Positions 35,325 to 45,788 of a stretch of DNA of 64,000 nt are shown here, piece by piece. The stretch spans positions 27,310,165-27,374,164 of the forward strand of contig CM070639.1 in assembly GCA_036346255.1 (NCBI GenBank). Direction: 5' to 3'. Within the stretch, counting starts at the first letter, position 1. Each line of letters opens with the position of its first letter. The translations under genes were made by a program, and so were the position numbers. Source of the stretch: Ampelocalamus luodianensis. Its lineage: Eukaryota > Streptophyta > Magnoliopsida > Poales > Poaceae. Below the pieces are notes generated by a model. The model worked only from the letters and a program-made list of their open reading frames with translations, did not search any database and was not told where the DNA came from.

Positions 35325-38300
35325 TCAATCTACATTGTGGAAATTCCCATTTGGATTTATAACCTCACGGTTCAAGAATGTAGCAAGGTGTCCTCGAATT
35401 TTTATGAGCTGGCTCTGTTCCAACGCAGTTTCCGCGATGGTCACAACCTGTCGCTACGAAGATTAAATTCCTGCATATATAAATTGATAAGTATGATATA
35501 ATTATTGCATTAAGATTGACAAACCTGAGGATCATTGGTTATCGCGGAACCGATGAGTAGTTCCATGTTGTGGCAAACATAGAATCCACAGAGGTTGCAG
35601 GACGGCGGCTGCTGATGGCACTACAAAAATAGAATTGGTTGGTTTGAGAGGCATTACTATGAAGTGTTACATAGGATTAATGTGTACTAGGAATACTGGG
35701 AAATTTAGATCGTGTCGTAGGGTCCCTCCCTTGCATATCCCTCCTTTTGGATAGTACATCTTGAACGACCTACGTGATTCCAAAAAGTTAGGCTTAACCA
35801 TTGCAAAGGAAGGAAAGACTGTACAATAGAGTTATCTATGGAGGAAATGTATTTACCTGTTGATTAATTCTCGGATAACTGTGAAGTTGTGTGTGGCCCT
35901 CTTTAGGGAATCTAGGTATATTACCAAGTTCTGTTTTGGTATAATTACAATTAGAATCTAGTGGAACCTACACAGGTATGTCGCCATGGTCATTAAACCT
36001 AAGTTGGTGTTGCTTATAAAGTACAAATCAACAAGTATAGCTACTAGTGCAGCACTTACTCCTGGTTGTAGGGCAAAAGTATGAATTGCTTGTTGCGGTA
36101 AGCCAGCAATGAGTCCACCACGTAATCCTCGACGAATTGTGCATTCTCCTTGATGGTTTGCTCGCAGACCATGTGTGGTCGAGAAACCTACCGGTGAATG
36201 CCTTACTTGCCGTAAATCATGTATCTATATATATACACAAAAGCAAGGAGTTATATATAACATTTATCAGTATTACACGAACATTGACCGTGATTGTACA
36301 CACTTACAGTGTCCAGCTTTGCATGAGTGAGACGTCGAAGGAGTCGAGGTTGAAGAGATTGAACAAGTCATCGAACATCACCGTGAAGACACAGTCTAGA
36401 GCCTTGTGGTTAAAATGATCCTTCTTGAACTTGACAGTGACACCCGAGCGTCGTTGTTCATCCGTCTTGTTGGCCTGTTCCATGTACCATGTGTGCAATC
36501 TCGTACAAGCCAATCCCATGGTAGGGCTGTCTAACCTCTCGATCAACGACTTTTCTAGCACGAATTTTCGGGCCAATGGCAAGAAGGGTACATCAGAATA
36601 GGAGTCGACCGTTTTCGATTTTCCCTTCCTGCCTCGCTTTGTATAGGTCGACTTCACGAGAGTCGATTGAGCATGAGGTGTAGATGCACCTGATGCACCG
36701 GACCCTTGCCGCTTCGGTGCAGTCAACTCCGGTACAAATACTTCCTGTGAAGTTGGCACCGGTGCAGGTAGCTCCAGGCAGATGTCTTTCTTGGGCCACT
36801 GGATGAATGCTCCAATGGCTTGCCCCAAAAGTCACGATCTCGTCGTTTGGGGGCTTCTCCAGCTGGACGATCTCGAAATTGGCATAAACACCATCCACAT
36901 TCACTTTTGCGAAACCCGGTGCTATATTTACACCGTGCAGCAAGGCCCCAACACCGGATGGATGCACCTGGCCCCAAGCAGCATCCAGGGCAATGGAGCC
37001 ACATCTCACTTGGAGCTTGCACTTCGTAGCCCCCTACATAACGATACAAAATTAGCTACTCCAACAGGCCAATCAATGGATCAAGTATTTCAGGGATAAT
37101 AATTATTACCTGGATGTCATCAACAAGAAATCTGTTATCGATTTCTAAGTTATGGTTGGATGCGCAGCTACTCGGACGTTTGGGGGGCTAGCTAGCATAG
37201 TAGCGGCAGGGGCTTCCAACTGATTTGTAAGGGATGCACGAATCTCCTCTCGTATGACATCCCGCATCTCTTCTCTAAGGGATGCACGAATCTCCTCTCG
37301 TATCTTTGCTTCGCGCTCGGCTTTGGCTCTCTTCCTACTCCGGTACATCTCGGAGTCCTTTGAGAATCCTTTGTTCTAATCAACATAAAGACCAATGCCT
37401 CTGATGCGACCCAGATACTCCTTGTTTCCCAGGGCCGCGGAGAGTATATCTCTCTCCCTGTCTGCCTGGAATAAGCCTTGGGAAGATTGTGCAGTACTCA
37501 GCTCTTCCTGCAAGAGCCCGACATGTTATTTCACTTCCTATGAAGTTATTGAGTAATTACAAACTAGGTAGTTCGACATCTTACCATGCGCCGTAACACC
37601 TCCATGTCTGCGGGATTTGGAAAGGAGACGACCCCCGAAGACGAGGTAGATAACCTCGCCCTTAGCCACTGTTGGGAACGCTCATCAGTGATGATGGCAA
37701 ATGGCGGGGAGGCGTCCAATTGGCGTGCACACTCGTTCTGATCCCTCCATTGCACGATTTTACCCGCATACCCAGCGGTGCCGAGTCTGTGGGGGTGCGT
37801 GTTTTTTGCCTGGAGGGCCCTGTGCGCCTCACTTTGAATCCTAAAATCGTCTGTCTTCTTCTTCGCCACAAAGTCTTCCCAGTAGTCCTCCATGAATGGA
37901 TACTTCCGTAAGGGCGTCAAATCCTTCTCCATATAATCCTTGATAAGCGTGCTCTTGAAGTTCCTCCACGCTTTGCACGCCGCTAGCAACGCGTATCGTT
38001 GCACGGAGGCCTTGTGTTCTTCTGGTATCTCGAACGATTTAAAATTTTCCTTCAGCAGCACAGCTTTATGATTGTTAACTTTGGTGTAGTCCTTCCACGA
38101 ATCATAGGTGATCTTGACCCGTTCGCGTGTAACTACTCCGACCGTTGTCCGGAATGCGGCCGCTGCTCGGGGAGGACTCAGAGGGGCCCCAGACACATGA
38201 ACTCTCGTGATGGTAAATCGGCCCTCCGGCCTTTTCGATATTCCTCTTTCCTTGCGGTTGGATTTTCCAGAGGACGGCACATCAGACGCATGAGGTGACG

Positions 38301-38325
38301 ATGACGAAGAATGAGAGGACAGCAT
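35325..38325 (-). pseudogene. Inner CACTA accessory gene: Transposase_24 plus Ulp1-like domain
   Basis: The start ATG at 38325 follows a 5'UTR intron (donor at 38428, AG acceptor just before ATG). The first coding exon (to about 37588, GTAAG donor) has a Ser/Lys-rich head. It continues KITYDSWKDYTKVNNHKAVL and WRNFKSTLIKDYM...YWEDFVAKKKTDDF, like plant En/Spm Transposase_24. Next come AALGNKEYLGRIRGIGLYVD and a charged coiled-coil-like REEIRASLREEMRDVIREEI. Further exons give FIQWPKKDI, DDLFNLFNLDSFDVSLMQSW (donor at 36307), LLAYRNKQFILLPYN, and CHQQPPSCNLCGFYVC (35620-35525), the Ulp1-type Cys motif. The last exon ends NPNGNFHNVD at 35325. Lesions: TAG at 37376-37378, an extra G near 36827, a missing base near 36190. 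Confidence 0.82.
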
Positions 38326-38428
38326 CTTCACGAGAAATAGAGGTTTTGTCACAAATCAACATATTATCATAAGATTCTCAAGCCCACTACACCACATTTC
38401 AAAGCCAAGCAATGCTATGATACTCACG

Positions 38429-38663
38429 GAGCACCGGATAAGTAGGGCGGCGTCGAAGGGGAGGAGGGGCGCTGGGTTCGGGAAGCGGCGGCTCGTGCTC
38501 AAGGAGGAGGCAGCGGGCTTGGGGGAGGAGGCACGCTGGGCTCACGAAGGAGACGGCGGGCTTGGGAGAGGAGGCGAACGGGCTCGGGGGAGGTGGGATG
38601 TTGGAGAAACTTAATCATTTGAGTGGGGGGCGCAGCAAACCCTAAGTCTGAATGTAAATGGGT
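38429..38663 (-). promoter_or_regulatory. 5' untranslated/promoter-proximal region of the accessory gene
   Basis: Pyrimidine-rich on minus, containing AAACCCTAA and repeated CAAGCCCGC/GAGCCC units, and directly adjoining the internal B-type array. Its GTGAGTATC donor is at 38427. No TATA box is obvious. Confidence 0.4.
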
Positions 38664-38955
38664 TTGACATCACAGACGATTATAATAAATAACCATCTGC
38701 GATATCTATATCATAGACGGGTTGTATATAAAACCGTCTGTGATATATGCCTTATCACAGATGGGTTGTATATGGAATCATCTGTGATATATGCCTTATC
38801 ACAGATGGGTTGTATATGGAACCGTCTGTGATATATGCATTATCACAGACGGGTTTTACCGTCTATGATATATGCATTATCACAGACGGTTTTACATGGA
38901 ACCGTCTGTGATATGTAATCACAGACGGTTTGTTGTAAGGAATCGTCTAAGATAT
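38664..38955 (-). repeat. Internal B-type array inside inner CACTA
   Basis: About ten units of TATCACAGACGG-GTTGTATA and ACCGTCTGTGATATATG lie between the TNP2 stop and the accessory gene's 5' region. Bases just to its right (ATTCTTTTGTATTGCTAA, GCTAGCC..GCTAGCC, AAAACAAGC) match the inner side of the outer element's B-end. It is therefore a true B-end copy without its CACTA terminus. Confidence 0.85.
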
Positions 38956-39240
38956 TCTTTTGTATTGCTAAATCCATTTACATTTTATTGGCTAGCCTCA
39001 AGAAATGCTAGCCATGCCCTCAAAACAAGCGAAACACAACAAGTACATGTATACATCCAATTCACATTCATTTCAGAAACAAGCACATCCATTTCACAAA
39101 TTCAGATATGACGCATCTCATATACATAAATGCAAATTCACACATATGACACGTTCTCATATACATAAATACAAATTCAGACACATTCTCATATACATAA
39201 ATGCAAATTCAGAACATATGACACATAAATATTTCATTCA

Positions 39241-42200
39241 TCATTCCACTTGCTTATCTCCTTTAAAAATTAGCCCTTCCTGATGATCGACGCGTTTGTA
39301 GCTAGTTTCATCACGTCGTTCTTCCTCAACCCTTATGCCGTTTCCGAAAGGAGGCAACTCGTCAAATTGATTGTATTCTTCCTCGTCCACTACATTCTCA
39401 ACTCCGACAATCCTCCTTTTTCCATGAAGAACTACGTGACGCTTCTTATTTGCCTGGTCAGTTACATAGAAGACTTGAACAACTTGGTTAGCGAGTACGA
39501 ATGGTTCGTCTTTGTATCCGACACGTTCGAGGTCCGCGGTAGTGACGCCGTACCTGTCAACCTTCACGTGTGGGAGATGGACCCAATGGCACCGATACAG
39601 CGGGATCTAGAAAAGCACGTAGTAGAGCTCCCAAATCTCCTCTATGAACCCATAGTAGGAGCTCCTCAACCCATCGGTACTAAATGCATCTATGCGGACA
39701 CCGCTGTTCTGGTTAGTGCTCTTTATATCCCGAGCTTGCGTATAGAATGTGTACCCATTTATGTCGTATCCTTGCCATGTCACAACTATAAATGTTGGCC
39801 CTTTTGCCAACCATGTCAGCATATCACTTGACGAGCTCGTAGCGAGTCGCTCCTTCAACCATTGGTTGAACCGACTATTGTGCTGTCTCGTGATCCAAAC
39901 ATCCGGCTACTCTGGATTCTGTTGCCAAAGCATGTCCTTGTGCTGGTCGATATACGGGCACACTTCAGTCATGTATTGCAAGACCGTGAAATGGGCTTGA
40001 GCATATGCTCTCATCTCTGGAGTGATTGTTTTCCTTCCGATGGTTCCGATACCCTCGAGCCTCCCCTCATGGCGAGATCGAGGCACACCTATTGGTTCGA
40101 CCTGAGCTATGTAGTCGACGCTAAACTCAATGACCTCTTCGGTTGCATAACCTTCGACGATGCTTCCCTCTGGCCGAGATTGATTCCGTACATAGGACTT
40201 GAGAATTCCCATGAACCTCTCGAATGGGTACATGCTACGTAGGAACACGGGCCCGCACATCTTTATCTCCCTCACAATGTGAACAATGAGATGGACCATG
40301 ATATCAAAAAACGACGGAGGGAAATACATCTCAAGATGACATAGAGTCGTCACCACCTCGTCCTGCAGAGCATCTAGTCCTTCAGGATCGATGACCTTCT
40401 GAGCAATTGTGTTAAAGAAATAACACAACCTCATGATTGTCTCTCGGACCTTGATCGGCAAAATACTTCTAATTGCAATAGGGAGCATCTGTGTCATCAG
40501 CATATGACAATCATAAGACTTCATGTCAATTAACTTCAAATCTTCCATCGAAACAAGTTTCTTCATGTTGGCAGAGTAATCGGACGGAACTTTCACACCA
40601 TGCAAGCACTGGCACAGTTCAGTTCTCTCGGCCTTGGACAGAGTGTAACAAGCAGGGGAAAGGTACGTTCGTCGTTTATCGGTCTTTGTCGGTGCTAACT
40701 CGGGTCTGATGTCCATATCAACCAAATCAAGTCGTGCATTGACACCATCCTTTGTTTTGTCACGAATGTTCAGTAAGAGACCAATCAAGCTGTCACATAC
40801 ATTCTTCTCTACATGCATAAGTCGATGCAGTGGCGAACTTCTAGTTGCTCCCAATAAGGTAAGTCCCAAAATATTGATCTCTTCTTCCAGATCAAGTTCT
40901 TCTCACGGGTCCTCGATTTACGTCCCTTTCCAAGCACAACATCTAAATCTTTAACCATATCATAGACCTCTTTTTCGCTTAAATGCCTTGGAGCTGAACT
41001 GTCCTTCTTCTCTCCATCGAATTGTTTCTTCATCCTGCGGTATGGGTGAGCCCTCCGGAGGAACCTACGGTGATGCATGTACACGGTTTTGCGTGAGTGC
41101 TTCAGCCACACACTCTCAGTATCATCTAAGCAGTGAGTACATGCTTTGGCCCCTTTTGTACTCTGGCTCGACAGGTTAGCAAGGGCGGGATAATCGTTTA
41201 TGGTGCAGAACAACAAGGAGCTACGGTGCAGTACTCTCGTTTGTATGCATCCCATACCTGTACCCCTTCGATCCATAGTATTTTTAGATCTTCAATCAAT
41301 GGTGCTAGATACACATCAATATCATTCCTAGGTTGCTTCAGTCCTTGGATAAGTATCGACAGCAAAATATACTTCTGCTTCATACACAACCAAGGGGGAA
41401 GGTTGTATATACAGAGAGTCACGGGCCAAGTGCTATGTCGGCTGCTCATATTACCGAAAGGATTCATCTGTACTCAATCCAAACCTTATATTCCTCGGTT
41501 TCGCACCGAAGTCTGCAAACCTCCTATCGATGTTTCTCCACTGGGTGGAATCAGCAGGTGTCTTAGCTTTCCATCCGCCACGCCCTCCGAGTGCCAACGT
41601 AGCGCTTTGCTTCCTCCGGTTCGCAAAAACCGCCTCAAACGGGAATTACAGAAGATACCACGCCACCTTAGCAGAGGTCCTTTCTTCACCTCGATTCCTC
41701 GTCGTCATCTGATTGATTCTTACGCTTGTATCGGGATGCGTTGCACACCGGACATACATGCATGTTTGCGTACTCTTTACGGTAGAGGATACAGTCGTTT
41801 GGACATGCATGTATTTTTTCTACTTCCAATCCCAACGGACAAAGAACATTCTTGGCTTTGTAGGTGGTTTTGGGCAACTTCGTTTCCATCCGGATGCATG
41901 TTCGCTAAGAGACCTAACGTGCCGTGAAACTCTTGTCGGACCAACCGTTGCTTGCCTTCAATTTCAGCGGTTCAAATGCACGGATGACAACCTTGTGTAT
42001 TCCGCTTGCACACGGAACAAAGGCTTCTCCGAGTCTTCCATCAAGCCCTCGAATTTACCAAACTCTCTCTCACTATAGTTCACTTCTGCATCGCAAAGCA
42101 TCTGATCCAGATTATCATCGTGCAGCCTATCCGAATCGGAACCATAATCGACATCATCTGGCGGCATATCGTTGACTTCGTCGGCGATGTCATTATTACT

Positions 42201-42308
42201 ATCTTCTTGTATAATCTCCTATTCACCGTGACTGGTCCAACGTGTATACCCCTTTTTGAAACCCCTTCGAATCAAATGTGATTGGATCTGCGCTTGGTTG
42301 TCAAACAT
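39241..42308 (-). pseudogene. TNP2 transposase (Transposase_21) of inner CACTA
   Basis: ATG at 42306-42308 starts MFDNQAQIQSHLIRRGFKKG and then YTRWTSHGE, a typical TNP2 N-terminus. Then come LKASNGWSDKSF, LPKTTYKAKNVLCPLGLEVE, KIHACPNDCILYRKEYAN, CPVCNASRYKRK and DGMNPFGNMSSRHSTWPV. After these, CTHCLDDTESVWLKHSRKTV, HVEKNVCDSLIGLLLN, and the DUF4218-like FFNTIAQKVIDPEGLDALQD...MCGPVFLRSMYPFERFMG. DUF4216-like sequence (GRRIVGVENVVDEEEYNQFD) runs to the TGA at 39241. It would catalyse cut-and-paste transposition. Stops include TAG at 42219-42221 and 39907-39909, and there are several frame changes, for example near 41900. The longest open stretch is 40869-39907. Confidence 0.9.
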
Positions 42309-43029
42309 CTTCAGATTCTCGTAGTCAATATATGGACAGTACATATATTCTGTCCCTCTTATTCAACATATCCCTCTCGGCAGCTCTTGTAAAAGCACAC
42401 ACGCCATTAATGTACTCTTCACTCACACGGTTCTTAGCATACATCCAGCTTCGGTCCATCACACGATTCGTGTTGAAAACCCTGAAAATAAATAAAAAGG
42501 TGACCGTGGGCTTCACTAGCGATTTCGGCGTAAACGCCAAACTACTCAAATTAAAGGAAGCTTATGCTCCAGTAGCTCACCTCGATCACGAGGAAGGTGT
42601 CAATGAAGTCGACTGGGGACCGGAAGGTCCAAGGCGGCTGGTCGTTGGTGAACAGAGGCGACGGCGGCAATTCTCCTCGGTGACAGGTCTTCTCAGTGGA
42701 AATAAACTGAAACGAAGCACATGCACAACTTTAGGGGGACATATAGGTGGGGAAATCGACCTTGGTGGGGTCGAGCACTCACCGGAGAAGAGTTGGCGTC
42801 GATGGTGGTGGCAGTGACATGCAGCTCGGCGTGGCCGACAATAGCTGAAATGGACCACACGATCGATCGAGTGGGCTCAGTGAGGTGAGGCGATACTAAA
42901 AACCGGGCACGGAGTGGCGCCGATGGACTCACCGTAGCACCGAGATGGAGAAGAAGATCGTTGAGGAGTACATCGCAACGGATGATAAGTAAGAGAGCAA
43001 ACGGCGCACCGTGCGTGATGGGATAATTA

Positions 43030-43364
43030 TCATGCATCGCTTGGAACAAAAACCGCTCGTGACATGGAGTAATATCACAGACGGTTATTAATAAGAACCG
43101 TTTGTGAAGTATCACGACGGTTTCAACATAAAACCGTCGTGATATGTGCAGCACAATACGACGGTTATTATTACGTAATTGTGCGTGATAATTTACGATG
43201 GTTTTATCACGAACCGCTCGTGATATTACTGCTCACATACGGTTTTAGTGCAATAGTAATGAGGACGTCTCTAAACCAAAACCATCTCGTGATGTCATGT
43301 AATACGATGGTTTTGGTCAACCGCTCGTGATGAGGCGCCCAAAGATGTGCCTTTTGTAGTAGTG
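43030..43364 (-). repeat. A-type subterminal repeats, right end of inner CACTA
   Basis: Units AACCGCTCGTGATA, AACCGTCGTGATA and relatives in both orientations, ending TTTTGTAGTAGTG. Shares the GCGCCTCATCAC-type block with the outer element's left end. Confidence 0.82.
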
Positions 43365-43367
43365 ATC

Positions 43368-44586
43368 GCAGAACATTAAGGCGCCTCCGCCTCCTAATCC
43401 TGTGAAATACTCCTTCTAAGTCCGTTGGTGACCAACACAATATTAGCCTATGCCGACTAGGTTGTCGGGCCTTTGCATACCTAGTACATGCGTAAGACCA
43501 AAGATAAAGGGTACGATTCTGGAATCGTCGTCAGATACACGAAGGAGCATTTCCTCCACGAGCTGGGCCACTTCGTCGTGGGCTTCAACGACTTATTCGA
43601 CCTATTCAACCTCCAAGCCCTCGACGCTTCGTTTCTACGATGCTGAACACTGTAAGTGTGTACAAATCATTGCTTATGTATAGATACATGATGAAAATAT
43701 CACAACTTATTGCTTATATACATAGATACATGATGAAAACCTCCTGGACATGCGGAGAACCGGTAGGTTTCCTCGATCCACACGTGGTCTCTGAGCAAAC
43801 CGTCAAGCAAGACGCATCCTACGTCGTGAAATACATAACGACGGGATTGCTTGCTCAGGACGACAAGGACTACATACTGCTGCCCTACAACTAGAAGTAA
43901 GTGCTTCACTACTTGCTATACAAATTTCATTTGTACTTTATATGCAGCACGAACTTAGGTTTAATATACCTTGATTCCCTACTCAGCAAAACGCACGACT
44001 TCACCCTTGTGCAAGGAATACTCGACAGGTATGCTCATTTCCTCCATACATAACTCTGTTGTAGTCTTCCTTCATTTGAAATGGCAGAGGTTAACTTTTT
44101 GAAAACATGTAGGTCGTTCATCGCCTATGTTGCCGAGGGAGGGGCATCGAGCGGCACACTGCAACACATGACGCGATTTTCGGTATGCGCTACAACACAA
44201 TAATCCTATATCATACTTTGTAATAATGTGTCTCGAACTGATTATACATATATATATGTAATTCTATTTTTGCAGTGTCAGCAAAAACAAGAACAATGTG
44301 CATTCTACGTTTGCCATCATATGCACGAAATCATGAGTGCTAAGATGAAGGATCCTAGGGTTTGTCAATCTCGCAATAATTATTTCCTAATTATAAATTT
44401 AAATATATATGCTTACTACTTTACTCCTGCTAGCTACAGGGCTTGAACATACAATTAGATTCACTCGCTACGAGGGAGCTCTTGGAGGTTCGAGGGAGAC
44501 TCTGCAGCTTCATCATGATGGATATCGTTCACACCGACGGAGAGTTTCACTTCGTCGACACCACTGAACCACCTTCAAACAATTGA
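43368..44586 (+). pseudogene. Outer CACTA accessory gene, Ulp1-like 3' part
   Basis: Exons on plus read FNDLFDLFNLQALDASFLRC up to a GTAAGTG donor at about 43653. Then come GFLDPHVVSEQTVKQDASYV and LLPYN (ending about 43894), RSFIAYVAEGGASSGTLQHM, CQQKQEQCAFYVCHHMHEI (about 44276-44335), and a last exon ending VDTTEPPSNN at 44586. This is a Ulp1/SUMO-protease-like cysteine peptidase fold, often attached to plant CACTA proteins. Q and C of Q-x-x-x-x-x-C are retained; the His block is not evident. TGA at 43644-43646 replaces the Trp seen in the inner copy, so it is dead. Confidence 0.78.
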
Positions 44587-44809
44587 TTCAATTGTAATTC
44601 ACTTTGAGTAGTTGTAATTCAATTGTAACTCTAGCGACAATAATTGAACATATTCTTTTGTAATTGATTTTGAGTTGTAAATGATCACTTTGAGTTGTCA
44701 ACAATTGAATCATCTGTGATATGTATCTATTTTCTGCATGCTTGTTTTCAGAGGGCATGGCTAGCAATTCTGAGGCTAGCCGAAAATCAAAAAAATTTGG
44801 TTAGTATTA

Positions 44810-45075
44810 AAGAACAATCACAGACGATTCGATCGTTAAACCGTCTGTGATATATATGATATCACAGACGGTTCTAGTAACCAACCGTCGTTGATATGAT
44901 GATATCACAGACGGTGGGTAACTAGAACCGTATGTGAGATCATATATATCACAGACGGTTTTTGAACCGTTTGTGATAACCGCTATTATCACAGACGTAA
45001 CAAAACACAAACGGTTCGAAAACCGTCTGTGATGACGGTTCCGAACCGTCTATGATGACTGTTTCTCTAGTAGTG
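44810..45075 (+). repeat. B-type subterminal repeats, right end of outer CACTA
   Basis: At least eight TATCACAGACGGTT/AACCGTCTGTGATA units in both orientations, ending at TAGTAGTG. Just inside is GCTAGCC...GCTAGCC, also found next to the internal array at 38960-39025. Confidence 0.85.
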
Positions 45076-45788
45076 GTTTACACCTTTATCCATCATAGGG
45101 AAGGGTACTCAAGAACCAGGCAAAAGAGGAAAAACTTGACATGCTTGTGAGATCTAGGCAACCAAGATGATTCCAGATGAGTTCCAACAAGCTATAGCAA
45201 TCTATATCTCAGTATGAATTACACTAGAACAAGATCGAACCAAAAATCATTAAGAACATCTGAAGAAGGCAAGAGAATCAAACAAGAACACAAATAAGAT
45301 ATGAAGAATCAAGTTTGATCTTCTATTACATCTTGAAGAGGAAGGATTACAGCCACTCCACCAGAAGGACACAACCCTAAGGGCAACACTTAGCACCCTT
45401 AATCAAACCCTAGTTTTTGAAGGCTCAAATGCAAAACCTATGTAACACCCTAGCCCAACATGAGCCTGGAATGCTACCAAACTAACAATTAAATGATTCT
45501 AAGCCAAAACATTCTACCAAATTTCGACAGAACCTCCCCCGTAAAGGTTGTTACTAGGAGGTTCTAACATTTGAATAAAACATATATAAATAATCCAACA
45601 TCCAGAATCATCAATAGGCATTCAAACCAGGTAGGCAACTAGCATATCCAAAGGTATCCAAAAGATACTACTCATCATTATTACACTTAATCCAACGCAT
45701 GAAGCATAATCATATTCAATCCTTAAGCAGTTTGCTCATTTATTAAGGTACGAACTAAAAGAAAATTTATCAACTCTAAAGGTTGATA

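Larger units (their letters stand above)
34713..43364 (-). mobile_element. Inner CACTA element with decayed TNP2 and accessory gene
   Basis: Ends are CACTACTAC at 34713 and GTAGTAGTG at 43364. The target duplication is ATC at 34710-34712 and 43365-43367. At 8.65 kb it is inserted in the outer element's gene in reverse orientation: its B-type end is on the left, its A-type end on the right and both genes are on minus. Order on minus is A-end, TNP2 (42308-39241), a B-type array (38955-38664), accessory gene (38325-35325), 36-bp repeats, B-end. Both genes carry stops and frameshifts, so it is not autonomous now. Confidence 0.88.
33748..45075 (+). mobile_element. Outer CACTA element, TNP2-less derivative
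   Basis: Ends are CACTACTAC at 33748 and TAGTAGTG at 45075. The target duplication is GTT at 33745-33747 and 45076-45078. The empty site is preserved in the tandem copy at about 33335. Without the nested element it is about 2.67 kb. Subterminal repeats differ between ends: CCGCTCGTGAT-type at left (A-type) and CCGTCTGTGAT-type at right (B-type). Between them lies only the 3' half of the accessory gene on plus; no transposase is present. Confidence 0.88.

Noticed and set aside
39283..41927. Plus-strand ORFs across 39283-41927
   Set aside because: They are antisense shadows of the TNP2 pseudogene, which has clear family motifs on minus.
33748..45075. Interleaved (overlapping) CACTA elements 33748-43364 and 34713-45075
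   Set aside because: Terminal similarity suggests it, but the 3-bp target duplications (GTT with GTT, ATC with ATC), the empty site and gene strands all support ordinary nesting with opposite orientation.
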